39,209 nucleotides of DNA. Source: Pontibacter pamirensis (GTDB lineage Bacteria > Bacteroidota > Bacteroidia > Cytophagales > Hymenobacteraceae). The notes beneath the pieces were generated by a model. That model was not told the origin of the DNA. It worked only from the letters and a program-made list of their open reading frames with translations, and made no database searches. Of this stretch, positions 23,839 to 32,698 are shown one piece after another (the first letter of the stretch is position 1; every line of letters begins with the position of its first letter). The DNA is taken from positions 1 through 39,209 of the forward strand of contig NZ_SSNI01000049.1 in assembly GCF_010015475.1 (NCBI RefSeq), in the 5' to 3' direction. Both the position numbers and the translations under genes were made by a program.

Positions 23839-23884
23839 TGTCAAGCTATATCAGGACTAGACAGTCTCTGATTTAATTTTACAC

Positions 23885-24130
23885 TTGTCTACAACCAGAG
23901 GCATCAATAAAGATTTTGCTGTTGATTTAGCACAACTTATCAAAGCCAAGGTCCCTGACAACGACATAGACTGGGACGCAACGCTTACCGCTGTAGATGT
24001 CTATCATGAGTATTCCGGTTTAATTGCCCCGTCACGTTCAAAGAGTAGTCTGATTGTGGAGGGAATAGATGAACGCAGAGAGAAAGCAATGGGTATAATA
24101 AAAGAGCTGAAAGCAAAGTATGAGCTGTAG
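23885..24130 (+). CDS. hypothetical protein, 81 aa
   Basis: Opens with TTG at 23885; no ATG is available nearby (next Met is late). The product (STTRGINKDFAVDLAQLIKA, KVPDNDIDWDATLTAVDVYH, EYSGLIAPSRSKSSLIVEGI, DERREKAMGIIKELKAKYEL) looks like genuine protein with a helical C-terminus, but no family is recognised. It may be the remaining 3' part of a longer gene cut by the neighbouring repeat copy 3. Confidence 0.45.
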   Translation: MSTTRGINKDFAVDLAQLIKAKVPDNDIDWDATLTAVDVYHEYSGLIAPSRSKSSLIVEGIDERREKAMGIIKELKAKYEL

Positions 24131-24446
24131 TCGAATACCATTTGTGCCTGAGGTTACTTTAGCTCCTGTTTTTCGGTGCCTTCTTGGCTATATAATCGCA
24201 GAAGTTACAGCCTGCTTCTTGACCTTGACCACGCTGCTTCCCTGTATCTGCGGCTGTGAATTAGTCTAGTTGGGGATATCTGCCCTTAGCGCCTTTCCCT
24301 TGCTCGTTACGGCATTCTGCAGTTCAAAGCTCACGCTGTACACTCGTGCAGCAGGTACGCAGACAGACCGGGTGTCAGGTTCGCCATCACCGCCACGGCA
24401 GGCACCAGCACATGTTAGTTGAGCCTCCAGTGTTTTGCCATTGCTT
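24131..24446. other. gene-free interval downstream of the iron-uptake operon
   Basis: 316 bp at the convergent end of the 23885 gene and the minus-strand iron operon. Nothing recognisable is seen on either strand, and no clear terminator hairpin is present. Confidence 0.35.
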
Positions 24447-24644
24447 TTATAACCCGCCTCTTTTTCTGCTGCTGGAGCTGGCCTGCCCTAACGCCCAGCG
24501 AACCAGCAAGAAAGCCAGCCATCCATAGAGTGCAGCAGAAACAGGCACTGATGCCACGGCCGTGCCGTAGCTCAGGTGGAGCACCAGCAAAGCAAGGATG
24601 CTCCCTGTGATGCTGAGCGTATATTTAAGCAATGTTTTTTGCAT
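24447..24644 (-). CDS. small two-TM membrane protein of the iron-uptake operon
   Basis: 65 residues from ATG 24644: MQKTLLKYTLSITGSILALL, then a second hydrophobic stretch SAALYGWLAFLLVRWALG, and a basic tail SSSSRKRGGL. Two membrane helices. The start overlaps the end of the PepSY gene by 20 bases, so the two are translationally linked. Small membrane proteins of the DUF3325/DUF3649 kind accompany PepSY proteins and siderophore receptors elsewhere; this one has their size and topology, but the family assignment is an inference. Confidence 0.6.
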   Translation of the reverse strand: MQKTLLKYTLSITGSILALLVLHLSYGTAVASVPVSAALYGWLAFLLVRWALGQASSSSRKRGGL

Positions 24645-25791
24645 GTTTCCTGACAGGTTTCGCGGTTGCTCTTGTTTTGTCTCCTTTTTTCTCCTTGCGC
24701 TTAAGGTAGATGATATAGCCGGTGATGGACAGGGCACCAGAGGTCAGCCCGAAAAGGCAGTAGACAACCTTGAACAGCAGCCCCCCAAAGTCGCCGAAAT
24801 GCAGCGCCTCCTGCACTGAGTAGAGCTGATCTGCAAAATCCACCTTGCGGGCATCGTACCTGTACATCACCTCTTGCGTCTGCTTATCGAGCACCAGTTT
24901 CTGCAGCTGCCGTTCATACACGGTGCCGGGTATGTTACCGTATACCTGCAAATGGCGGGATCCGTCGGAGGAAGCCCTCAGGTAAAGCGGCAGTAAGTCA
25001 GGGTAGGCCCTTTTTGCTTCTACCAGCAGGGCATCATAATCTACTATCATGGCCTTGTCCTCCTCCGCCGAGATGGGCTTATCTGCCTGCTGGTAAAAGT
25101 TAGGCGATTTCATGCCTGTCCACTTCATCACCTTCGGCTGCAGACCCAGCCAGGCGCCCGTAATGGCGATAACAAGGTTGAACAGCAGCGCTGTTATTCC
25201 CACAAACTTGTGCCAGTCGGCTGCAACGATGCGGATGCCGCGTCCAGTGCGGATGCTGCCGAAGAATTGCTTTTTCATGAAGCTGCCGTAGATGAGCAGC
25301 CCTGTGACGGTGGAGACAATCAAGGCGATTCCGAACAGGCCTACTATCTGGCGGCCCCAGTAGTGCTCATAAAGGCGCACGTGCAGGTTGCGAAGGAAAA
25401 AAGCGAAAGACCTATAAAAGTCACGGGAGCCTAGCTCCTCACCTGTGTAGGTGTTCACCATCACATCCAGTGTAGTGTCGTCGAACCTGCTTGTGCCTTC
25501 TTTCCGAAGCTTAAGCACATATACTTCGTCTGGGGCGGCAGGCAACTCAATGGAAAGAAGCTCATATCCTGCATAGCGCTGCTGTACCTGCTGCGCGATG
25601 GCCGTAAGCGAAGCGCGCTTTTGCTGAGGTTCCACTATCAGAAGCGAAGGGTTCAGCAGCCTGTCTATCTCATTCTTGAAAACAGCGGCGGCCCCTGTTA
25701 TACTTAAAATCGCTATTACGATGCCGGCATACAGCCCTACCCAGCTGTGTACCGCCCAAAGTTTTTTGTTCGTTTCCTTTGATGTTGCCAT
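24625..25791 (-). CDS. PepSY-associated TM protein (siderophore/ferric reductase-like)
   Basis: 388 residues from ATG 25791 (MATSKETNKKLWAVHSWVGL; an upstream TTG at 25812 is less likely). Four membrane helices: YAGIVIAILSITGAAAVF near the N-terminus, IVGLFGIALIVSTVTGLLIY, FVGITALLFNLVIAITGAWL and LLFKVVYCLFGLTSGALSIT near the end, with a large periplasmic PepSY part between the first and second. Conserved His residues at the membrane ends (VHSWVG, DWHKFVG, ALHFGDFGG) are the likely heme ligands of this family, which is thought to reduce ferric siderophores in the inner membrane. It follows the TonB receptor gene by 86 bp. Confidence 0.88.
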   Translation of the reverse strand: MATSKETNKKLWAVHSWVGLYAGIVIAILSITGAAAVFKNEIDRLLNPSLLIVEPQQKRASLTAIAQQVQQRYAGYELLSIELPAAPDEVYVLKLRKEGTSRFDDTTLDVMVNTYTGEELGSRDFYRSFAFFLRNLHVRLYEHYWGRQIVGLFGIALIVSTVTGLLIYGSFMKKQFFGSIRTGRGIRIVAADWHKFVGITALLFNLVIAITGAWLGLQPKVMKWTGMKSPNFYQQADKPISAEEDKAMIVDYDALLVEAKRAYPDLLPLYLRASSDGSRHLQVYGNIPGTVYERQLQKLVLDKQTQEVMYRYDARKVDFADQLYSVQEALHFGDFGGLLFKVVYCLFGLTSGALSITGYIIYLKRKEKKGDKTRATAKPVRKHAKNIA

Positions 25792-25877
25792 ATCTGCTTC
25801 TTTAAGTGGCAAGGCACCCCAGGGGAAATTTCCCCGGAGTGCCCGCCTCTAACAAACTAAACTAACAATAGCCTCTT

Positions 25878-28475
25878 TTAGAATGTATACCCCACCGAAA
25901 CCAGGTAATTTCGCGGAGTGCCGGGGTAAAGCCTCACAAAGTCGTATCCCCCAACCCAATGCGTCTCATCTGTCAGGTTATTGAAATTAGCTGAGATCCT
26001 GAACTTGTCCACGCGGTAATAGATGGCGGCATCGAAGATGGTATAGGCAGGCAGCGTTAGCCCCAGCTCCTTTCCGTCAGCACCTTTCCTGTACGTGGCG
26101 AAGGTGTTGCGCTCGCTCACATAGTTGCTGCCCAGGCCAATGCCAAGCCCCTTCAGAAAACCATTGGGAATGTCGTAGCGTGCCCAGATGCCCGCCTGGT
26201 TCAGCGGCGCGTTCTCCTTGATGCGGCCCTCCAGCCCCAGCGGGTCACCTTCCTGGTCCTGTGTTATCTCGGTTCTGTTGTAGGCATAGTTAGCCGTGAT
26301 GCTCAGGTTCGGCAGCGGGTTTCCGTACACGTCCACCTCTACTCCCCTTGCGCGCTCCTGCCCGCGCTGGCGAAGCAGGTCGGGGTTGTCGGGCGCGTTG
26401 GCGTTCACCAGGATGTTGTTCTGCTCAATCTGGTACGCTGCCACATTAAGGGTCAGCATGTCATTGAACCACTCAGTCTTGGCGCCAGCCTCCACCATGT
26501 TTGAGTTAAGCGGGTCGAAAGGCCCACCTACATTCGGGTTCTGCAGCGTGCCTGCTGACTGCGGCTGGAAACCCTCTGTGTAAGTGGCGTAGAAGTTGAC
26601 GTTGTCGGTGAGCGAGTAAACAGCACCGATGCGCGGCAGCAGTTTTTCCTGCTCCACTGTTTCCTCCTCCGCAGTTTTATAGGCCGTCACATCACGGTAG
26701 AACTCCTGGCGCAGTCCCAGCAGCACCTGCAGCGGACCATATTTTATCTGGTCCTGCACATAGAACCCGTAAGTATAGTACTTGGTGGGGGCATAGGACT
26801 GGCTGGTGTAGACATAGTTCTCCGGGCTGGCGATAGCCGGCTGCGGGTTAGCCAGGTTCACAAAGGGCACGTTCGGCACAGGTTGTGCATTTACCAGGTC
26901 ATTTTTAGTCAGCCTGTCTACAGTGACGGTTCTGCCATCGGCGGTGCGGTAGTTACGCGCAATACGGGTGGCACCCCCAACAGGCTGCATGTTCTGGATA
27001 TAGTCTGCGCCTACCAACACCTGGTGCCGGAGGGCTCCTGTGTTGCCTTCGTAAGTAAGGTAGGAGGTGAGGTTATCGGTATAAGCGTGGCGTCTGCGGT
27101 CAAACACCTGCATCTCCATTTGTGTCGGGTCCGTTACCAGGAAGGAAGCTCCCCTACCGAATGGAGTGCCTGCATCCAGGGCCTTAAACTCCTCAGACTC
27201 CGTGTCGACTACTGTGGCGTATCGGTTGCTGGTACGGTGCTCGAAAAGGTCCTCGAAAGCAGCGAACTTCATGTAAGAGGCGCTAACAGAGATCTTGTCG
27301 GTCAGTTTACGGTTAATGGACAGGGTGCTAAAAAGCTCATCCACCTTCATGTAGTCACTCACCTGGCTCAGGGAGGTGGAGATAGGCGTGGAAGTGAGAG
27401 GAGTGCCGGCCGTTGCTCCGAAAATAGGCTGGCCGCGGTCCAGCCGCGTGTTGTTCTGTGTGTACACCAGGTCGAAGTTCACACTCGTCCTATCGTTAGG
27501 CAGAAAAGAAAAGGAGGGCGCGATAACAAATGTTTTGTTTGTCTGCAGGTCACGGAAAGTCTCCGCATTCTCATAACCGAGATTCAGGCGGTAAAGCAGC
27601 GTCTTCTCCTCGTTCATGGGACCGGTAAAGTCAGCGGCCACCCTAAGGGTGTTAAAGCTTCCGAGCGAGAAGTTGATGGCCTTGCGGCTCTCGTCCAACG
27701 GCTTTTTGGTCACGCGGTTGATGGTTCCACCTGGGTTTGAGTTGGCAAAAAGTGCAGAGGCAGGGCCTTTAATCACCTCTACGCGCTCCAGGTTCACGGT
27801 CAGGGGCTGTGTCCAGAACCAGCCTTGGGTGCGCAGACCATTGACGAGGAAAGAGCTCCCGGAACTGGTACGGAAACCCCGCACTACATAGTCCTGATAG
27901 CCGGAGAACTGGTTCACGCCGCTGATGTTCTTCACAGCCTCACCCAGACGATACGCTCCCTGGTCGTCAAGGACCTCCTTTGTTACGTAGCTAACAGCCT
28001 GTGGCACGTCCTTGAGGGGGGTGGCGGTCTTAGTGGCCAGGTAAGACACCTCATTTCGGTAGTCGGTTTCCTTGCGCCCGGTAATCTCCACCTGCTGCAG
28101 GCTATTCACCTTTTCCCTTGCCGTAACGGTCACGGCATAGGTACGCCCCGGCTCCACATATATCTCCTGTTCTACCTTTTCGTGGTTCACCCCGCTGATC
28201 ACAAGGCGCTGCTCACCGGCCGGCACAACGCTTAAGGTAAAAGAGCCACCCTCATCGGTGGTAGTGCCGATGTTTGTTCCCTTCACGGCCACACTTATGT
28301 ATCGAACAGGCTTACCGCTCACATCCTGCACCCTGCCCGCTACGGTGCCTGTGCCGATTTGGGCAGAAGCGGTGGCCGCGAGGAAGATGAGGGCGGTTGA
28401 AAGAAACAGCCTGTTGAGGCTTTTAAGGTTAGCCAGGAGGCAAATCCAGGAGTCTGGTAAGTAAAAGTTTTGCAT
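25878..28475 (-). CDS. TonB-dependent siderophore receptor
   Basis: 865 residues. A signal peptide (FLSTALIFLAATASAQ) precedes a CarboxypepD_reg-like domain (about 40-125, GTVAGRVQDVSGKPVRYISV), then the plug (KDVPQAVSYVTKEVLDDQGA, RLGEAVKNISGVNQF, DYVVRGFRTS, VEVIKGPASALFANSNPGGT) and a long beta-barrel ending NYLVSVGYTF with a terminal Phe. The plug wording is that of ferric-hydroxamate/siderophore receptors rather than SusC proteins, and no SusD gene is present. It heads an operon with the PepSY and small TM genes and is preceded by Fur-box-like elements. Confidence 0.93.
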   Translation of the reverse strand: MQNFYLPDSWICLLANLKSLNRLFLSTALIFLAATASAQIGTGTVAGRVQDVSGKPVRYISVAVKGTNIGTTTDEGGSFTLSVVPAGEQRLVISGVNHEKVEQEIYVEPGRTYAVTVTAREKVNSLQQVEITGRKETDYRNEVSYLATKTATPLKDVPQAVSYVTKEVLDDQGAYRLGEAVKNISGVNQFSGYQDYVVRGFRTSSGSSFLVNGLRTQGWFWTQPLTVNLERVEVIKGPASALFANSNPGGTINRVTKKPLDESRKAINFSLGSFNTLRVAADFTGPMNEEKTLLYRLNLGYENAETFRDLQTNKTFVIAPSFSFLPNDRTSVNFDLVYTQNNTRLDRGQPIFGATAGTPLTSTPISTSLSQVSDYMKVDELFSTLSINRKLTDKISVSASYMKFAAFEDLFEHRTSNRYATVVDTESEEFKALDAGTPFGRGASFLVTDPTQMEMQVFDRRRHAYTDNLTSYLTYEGNTGALRHQVLVGADYIQNMQPVGGATRIARNYRTADGRTVTVDRLTKNDLVNAQPVPNVPFVNLANPQPAIASPENYVYTSQSYAPTKYYTYGFYVQDQIKYGPLQVLLGLRQEFYRDVTAYKTAEEETVEQEKLLPRIGAVYSLTDNVNFYATYTEGFQPQSAGTLQNPNVGGPFDPLNSNMVEAGAKTEWFNDMLTLNVAAYQIEQNNILVNANAPDNPDLLRQRGQERARGVEVDVYGNPLPNLSITANYAYNRTEITQDQEGDPLGLEGRIKENAPLNQAGIWARYDIPNGFLKGLGIGLGSNYVSERNTFATYRKGADGKELGLTLPAYTIFDAAIYYRVDKFRISANFNNLTDETHWVGGYDFVRLYPGTPRNYLVSVGYTF

Positions 28476-28499
28476 CTACTGTTGCGTTAAATGTGTAAC

Positions 28500-28562
28500 T
28501 TATTTGGAATCATTCTAAACTGTTGGGCAAACTTAGAGCTTGTTTAGAATGATTCCAAATAA
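28500..28562 (-). promoter_or_regulatory. iron-responsive promoter with two inverted Fur-box-like elements
   Basis: TTTGGAATCATTCTAAA (28503-28519) and its inverse TTTAGAATGATTCCAAA (28543-28559) lie in a perfect 21-bp inverted repeat with 21 bases between. Each element is itself an 8-1-8 near-palindrome. On the minus strand TTTG (28556-28559), a 20-base gap and TAAGTTTG (28528-28535) match the Bacteroidota promoter TTTG-N~20-TAnnTTTG, so one box covers the -33 element and the other lies just after the -7 element, 25 bp before the receptor ATG. A Fur-type repressor is the likely ligand; that is inference from symmetry and from the genes controlled. Confidence 0.7.
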
Positions 28563-28798
28563 AATTTATATTAAGCAACAGTTCCTGCAAATCAGGAGGC
28601 TCTATGCACAGGCCCTGGGTGGCAAACCTTATCCTTGCATCCTATGCCATATAGGGTTTTTCATTAACATAAGAGTCGTTATACGGCAGCAAAAAAATTG
28701 CACTGTTTCTCCATCTTTCCGTAACCTCCCTTTAGACCTTCTCGTATAAAAGCATGGCTAAAAGTTGAGAAGTTTTCATAAAACTGATCATAAAAAGG

Positions 28799-28823
28799 AA
28801 GGCTCCTCGGGATGAGGAGCCTT
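28799..28823 (+). terminator. hairpin terminator in a gene-free region
   Basis: AAGGCTCCTC (28799-28808) and GAGGAGCCTT (28814-28823) with a 5-base loop and a following TTTCTTATTT. It lies in 28563-29046, where no gene is supported; the transcript it ends is unknown (possibly an unannotated RNA leading away from the iron promoter). Confidence 0.7.
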
Positions 28824-28999
28824 TTCTTATTTATGGCCCATAAGCTGCTTTATGTTAAGTAACGGCATTATACATGAGGTGAGCGAGGCGCAGCCGCAGT
28901 TTTGACACCCGATCATATAGAATCAAAGTAGTTTTTCTTTCTGATTCCCTATGTACAGAAAAACCCCAAAGAGTGGTTCTCCTTTTATCAACCAAAAGA

Positions 29000-29025
29000 A
29001 AGCCTCTCCGTTACGGGAGAGGCTT
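29000..29025. terminator. terminator of the 29047-30276 lipoprotein gene
   Basis: AAGCCTCTCC (29000-29009) pairs with GGAGAGGCTT (29016-29025). On the minus strand it follows the lipoprotein stop by about 20 bases and is followed by TTCTTTTGG. Confidence 0.7.
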
Positions 29026-29046
29026 CTTTGCGTTATCTATCTGCTG

Positions 29047-30276
29047 TTAAAAAGTCTTTGTTATTCCCCTGTATTCTCTTAGCTCTTTTCTAAGGTATGC
29101 CTCAGGAGTGTTGTTGTAGTCATTTATGGACTGATGAGAGTAGCCTTCAGCCTTTTGCGATATCAGATTTTTGAGAGCAAAGCCACCCAGGTTTTTCCCT
29201 TCTAGGAATACAGCGCTTAAGTTTTCCAGAAAGTCCTCAGGTTTGAATCCTGTCTCCTCGGGGGAGGCGAAAATACGCCAGCTTGCGTTAAGCTCTCCTG
29301 ACTCCCACAGCATGGTATAGGTGGTAGGTTTGTTTTCTGCGAATTGTATCTGGAAGTCATTGGCCTCGGATTTGGTGACGGTGAAATCAGACTTTGGTAT
29401 AAAAGGCATTTCCGTAGGAACGGTCGTGCCGCTTTTAACATAGTTATGCCGGTAGCCGTCAGCGTCCGTATAGTTTAGAATCGACTCGAACTCCTCTATC
29501 ACAGTGGTAGGAAACAGGACATCATATGTGTCTTCAGGCCTTCTGTTCTGCAGGTAAAGAATCATCGTCTTGCTATAGTCTCCTGCTTTAGTGTAACCTA
29601 ACAGGACCGAAGCACGATTGGTCACGCCGGTAGGCCAAGTGTACTTCCTTGCTTCAGCCGTGATGGCATTTGAGAAGTCTACGTGAGTTTCCGGTGAGGT
29701 TACCTCGGCGAATATATACTTGCCCAGGCTGGGTACTAACAGGTAAGTAAGATCGGTCGGGAGCAACCTGCTATACGATACTCTTAAACTTCCAGTGCTA
29801 TAGGGCCAGGAAAAGGTGGTGCCAGTGTTTTGTTTTGCTGCAAATCGTGTGTCCCCATCATAAGGAATGTTAGCGTAGGTTATGGTGGCAGGCACTGTTT
29901 CGCTCCACACCGTGCGGCTGATGCGCTCGTCGATATGCCAGTTGTCCGGGTTCACCTGCACGTATGTCCTTATAGCATGTTTGCTATCAGCCGGATTAGA
30001 GTAGATGGTAGTGACGTCGAACTTAGTATCGGCTGATTTCACCTTTAGCGTATGCTCTGTTCTGGCTGCTATCACTGTGTCCAGCAGCACCTCCCCGTCT
30101 TTTTGTGACACCACCAGCTCATACTCCTCTGTTCCTTCCGGTTGCGGGTCAAGTCTGAAGTTGAACGAGACCGACGGTATCTGAGGCTCTAGTTGAGGAG
30201 TCGGGTCATCCTCACCGTCTTTACAGGAGGTAAGTACCTGCAGGAACAGGAGAGGTAAGAGGTAAAGCTTTTTCAT
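29047..30276 (-). CDS. large lipoprotein, ~410-aa family, copy 1
   Basis: 409 residues from ATG 30276 (an upstream ATG at 30303 is possible, but the signal peptide begins here). MKKLYLLPLLFLQVLTSCKD is a lipoprotein signal with lipobox LTSC, Cys18. The mature protein is beta-rich: VSFNFRLDPQPEGTEEYELV, DTVIAARTEHTLKVKSADTK, YVQVNPDNWHIDERISRTVW, and a C-terminal helix-rich tail (EAYLRKELREYRGITK). It is about 60-70% alike to the 30959 product in the N-terminal 130 residues. No catalytic motif; probably a surface or periplasmic lipoprotein of unknown role. Divergent to its paralogue, with 680 bp of gene relics between. Confidence 0.75.
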   Translation of the reverse strand: MKKLYLLPLLFLQVLTSCKDGEDDPTPQLEPQIPSVSFNFRLDPQPEGTEEYELVVSQKDGEVLLDTVIAARTEHTLKVKSADTKFDVTTIYSNPADSKHAIRTYVQVNPDNWHIDERISRTVWSETVPATITYANIPYDGDTRFAAKQNTGTTFSWPYSTGSLRVSYSRLLPTDLTYLLVPSLGKYIFAEVTSPETHVDFSNAITAEARKYTWPTGVTNRASVLLGYTKAGDYSKTMILYLQNRRPEDTYDVLFPTTVIEEFESILNYTDADGYRHNYVKSGTTVPTEMPFIPKSDFTVTKSEANDFQIQFAENKPTTYTMLWESGELNASWRIFASPEETGFKPEDFLENLSAVFLEGKNLGGFALKNLISQKAEGYSHQSINDYNNTPEAYLRKELREYRGITKTF

Positions 30277-30531
30277 GATTAAGTTTGTTATAGGCGAATG
30301 CAATTATACAGATTTTACTATATTGTTTGCAAATAAAAAACTCTCTTCTAGAGAGCTTTATTACTTCCGGACGACTAGCACAAACTTACATTTATACTGT
30401 GCCTTACGCTCCAGCTCCTGTACAGCGGTAGCCATGCTGCGAAGCCTTGAACCAACACCATCAGAAGTTCTCACACCTGGGCTATGATTATCATACTACT
30501 CTAGGGGGATAGTATAATTTTGATAACCATT

Positions 30532-30612
30532 ATGCACAACATTATTGAAAGCCCCTACGCCCGTGAGATAGCGCTCAATGTAGAGCACACCCAGAAATGC
30601 ATGGCGGACTGG
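30532..30612 (+). pseudogene. N-terminal fragment of a DUF7768-like protein
   Basis: MHNIIESPYAREIALNVEHT then QKCMADW matches the start of the small plasmid/phage proteins with IESPYAG...N..YA..CM, after which the similarity stops abruptly at about 30612. The frame stays open to 30798 but its later part is antisense to another fragment (30634-30813). Confidence 0.5.
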
Positions 30613-30633
30613 CTAATTAAGAGCTGTCCTGCA

Positions 30634-30813
30634 TTAGCTAGTAAAGGAATGTTGCGCTTTTTCTGCGGACCTCTTGAGCAAACCGAGGTATTCCTCTTTG
30701 GTGATTTCTGTAACTGTCATACCACAAAAGGTAAAAGGCGTGTTGAAGCCCCACTCATCTGCCTTCAATACGGCCTCACCAAATACTGTTTGCCCTGATG
30801 GGCACCTATACCC
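30634..30813 (-). pseudogene. C-terminal fragment of an unknown protein
   Basis: Minus-strand frame, 59 residues, without start codon: GYRCPSGQTVFGEAVLKADE, WGFNTPFTFCGMTVTEITKE, EYLGLLKRSAEKAQHSFTS, stop. The composition is coding-like. It begins just after an in-frame stop (30814-30816) and is joined tail-on to the DUF7768-like fragment, which indicates a deletion or rearrangement junction near 30615-30635. Confidence 0.35.
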
Positions 30814-30958
30814 CTACAGAACTATTGAATAGAATTCAGAGCAAGCATTTCCGCCTGCTCAACCTTAAGGTACGCCTTTGCTTGGGGATGGGGTTCTATT
30901 ATTTGCACGTCACATTAAACTATTTATATATTTAGAAAACCTAAAGCAAATTCACCCC

Positions 30959-32206
30959 ATGAGAAAGCTGTACCTGTTCCCCCTCCTCTTCTCCCTTGCC
31001 CTGACTTCCTGTAAAGAGGGAAAACACGACCCAGCACCCCAGCCTATAGGGAGAGAAGTTTCGTTTAATTTCAGGCTGGACCCCCTGCCGGAGGAAACAG
31101 AGGATTTCGAGCTGATAGTGTCGCAGAAAGACGGACACGTGCTGCTGGACACAGTGATTGCCGCCAGGACAAAACACGAGCTGAAAGTAAACTCCGATGA
31201 CACCTTGTTTGACGTGACGACCATCTACTCAGACCCGGCCACTAAAAAGTATTCGATGAGGACGTACGTGCAGGTGAATCCGGATAACTGGCACATTGAT
31301 GACGGCATTGGCATCAGGACTGAAGAACCGCGACCGAACACCACAGTATATTACAGCAATGCTATAAACACCAACAACTATCCCTCACATGGTTCTGTCC
31401 ATTTCGGTGCTCGGCAGGTTGAGTTATCCAGGATTTCCTTCCTTGGAAAGAGCGCAGATACCTTGAAAATCGAGTATGGCAGAAAGTTTGCAACTGACCT
31501 TACTTACATGCTGATGGCAGAGCAAGGCAAATACATCTTTGCCGAAGTGACATCACCGGAAGCACATATTGACTTTACGAACACAGGCACAGCCATAAAA
31601 CGCAAGTATAGCAGGCCTGATGGTGTACCCCCACTTACTTCGGCGCTTTTTGGATACACAAAGGCAGGCGACTACACTCATCCCATCTCTCTTTACTTAT
31701 CAAGCCGTAACCCCGCAGAATATGACCTGCAGTTCCCACAGACCCTTATTGAGGAGTTTGAAGTGATACTGTCCTATGTGGACCGGCAAGGCTACATGCA
31801 TAAATACTGGCATGTCGGCTCAACCGTCCCTGAAGAGATGCCCCTTCTTCCCAAGTCTGATTTTACAGTCATCAAGTCAAAATTCAGTGACTTTCAGGTA
31901 CAGTTCGGGGAAGACAAACCAAGCACCTATAATTTGCTATGGAGGTCCAGTACCGCTAATCTCAACGCGGAGTGGCAGGTTTTCCTTTCCCCGGAGGAAA
32001 CAGCCTTCAACATGGAGGGCTTTATTGAGAAGCTTAGTCCTGCATCCCTTGAAGGGAAAACTCTCTCTGACTTTAGGCTCTTCCGGGTTTTGTCGCACAC
32101 TGCCAAAGACCGCACGCACCAGTCCATGCATGACTACCTGAACAACCCTGAGGCGTATCTGCGAAAGGAACTGAGGCAGTACCGGAGAATCTATATATTC
32201 CCTTGA
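30959..32206 (+). CDS. large lipoprotein, ~410-aa family, copy 2
   Basis: 415 residues from ATG 30959, chosen because it begins the lipoprotein signal MRKLYLFPLLFSLALTSCKE (lipobox LTSC, Cys18); an upstream start at 30878 would put 27 residues before it. The body follows the paralogue at 29047-30276 along its whole length: SFNFRLDPLPEETEDFELIV, VQVNPDNWHIDDGI, YMLMAEQGKYIFAEVTSPEA, and LNNPEAYLRKELRQYRRI at the end. Differences are concentrated in the middle (residues 125-170). Function unknown. Confidence 0.78.
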   Translation: MRKLYLFPLLFSLALTSCKEGKHDPAPQPIGREVSFNFRLDPLPEETEDFELIVSQKDGHVLLDTVIAARTKHELKVNSDDTLFDVTTIYSDPATKKYSMRTYVQVNPDNWHIDDGIGIRTEEPRPNTTVYYSNAINTNNYPSHGSVHFGARQVELSRISFLGKSADTLKIEYGRKFATDLTYMLMAEQGKYIFAEVTSPEAHIDFTNTGTAIKRKYSRPDGVPPLTSALFGYTKAGDYTHPISLYLSSRNPAEYDLQFPQTLIEEFEVILSYVDRQGYMHKYWHVGSTVPEEMPLLPKSDFTVIKSKFSDFQVQFGEDKPSTYNLLWRSSTANLNAEWQVFLSPEETAFNMEGFIEKLSPASLEGKTLSDFRLFRVLSHTAKDRTHQSMHDYLNNPEAYLRKELRQYRRIYIFP

Positions 32207-32249
32207 CAAAGCAAGGGAAATTCATCAGACGGGAGAGGTTTTCTTGCCC

Positions 32250-32403
32250 CTACCCCAGCAGCTCCTCCACGTCAAGAGTGTCCAGGTAAGGCTCCAGGAG
32301 CTGCTTGCTGTTGAAGCCATTGACCAGCGCGATCTAGTTATCCTCCTGCGAGTACCACACCTCAGCGAAGAAGCCGCCCAGGTGGTAGATCACCACGGTG
32401 CCT
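32250..32403 (-). pseudogene. FAEVW-family small protein, copy 3, truncated and with nonsense codon
   Basis: The minus frame reads GTVVIYHLGGFFAEVWYSQE, DN, stop, IALVNGFNSKQLLEPYLDTL, DVEELLG, stop. It aligns with the intact 33504 protein (CTVVLYHLQEIFAEVWYHPE ... CLEPYLESIDLRELTSE). An in-frame TAG lies at 32334-32336, and the N-terminal third is missing: the similarity breaks at 32403, where another fragment begins on the other strand. Confidence 0.65.
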
Positions 32404-32523
32404 CACAGTTATAATGGTAGGAGGCTTAATGAAAGTGAACGGGAAGGTATATACATCCTTCCCGGCGACCGGAAAGGCAATTTCACCTATAACACTTATT
32501 ATGTAAAACAGAGAAGTGGCTAG
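32404..32523 (+). pseudogene. C-terminal fragment of an unknown protein
   Basis: HSYNGRRLNESEREGIYILP, GDRKGNFTYNTYYVKQRSG, stop. Coding-like and without a start; it abuts the truncated FAEVW copy at 32403, which marks a recombination junction. The family is not recognised. From 32524 to 32698 nothing is seen. Confidence 0.3.
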
Positions 32524-32698
32524 GGAAGTATTCTTTGAAAGAAATAAGGACTTATTTGATGGTTTCTAGGCGATTTGATGCACCTTCGAAACCTGCTGCA
32601 GGTAGATGCCGATGTGTTTTCTACTCACTCTGCATCGATACCGAAAAGGTTGATTATGAGCGGGTGTATACGAGAGGGTAAATAGGAAGAGGTAGCTG

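Noticed and set aside
26883..27740. 285-codon plus-strand open frame
   Set aside because: It is the complement of the TonB receptor gene, and its product has no recognisable domain; the receptor frame is certain.
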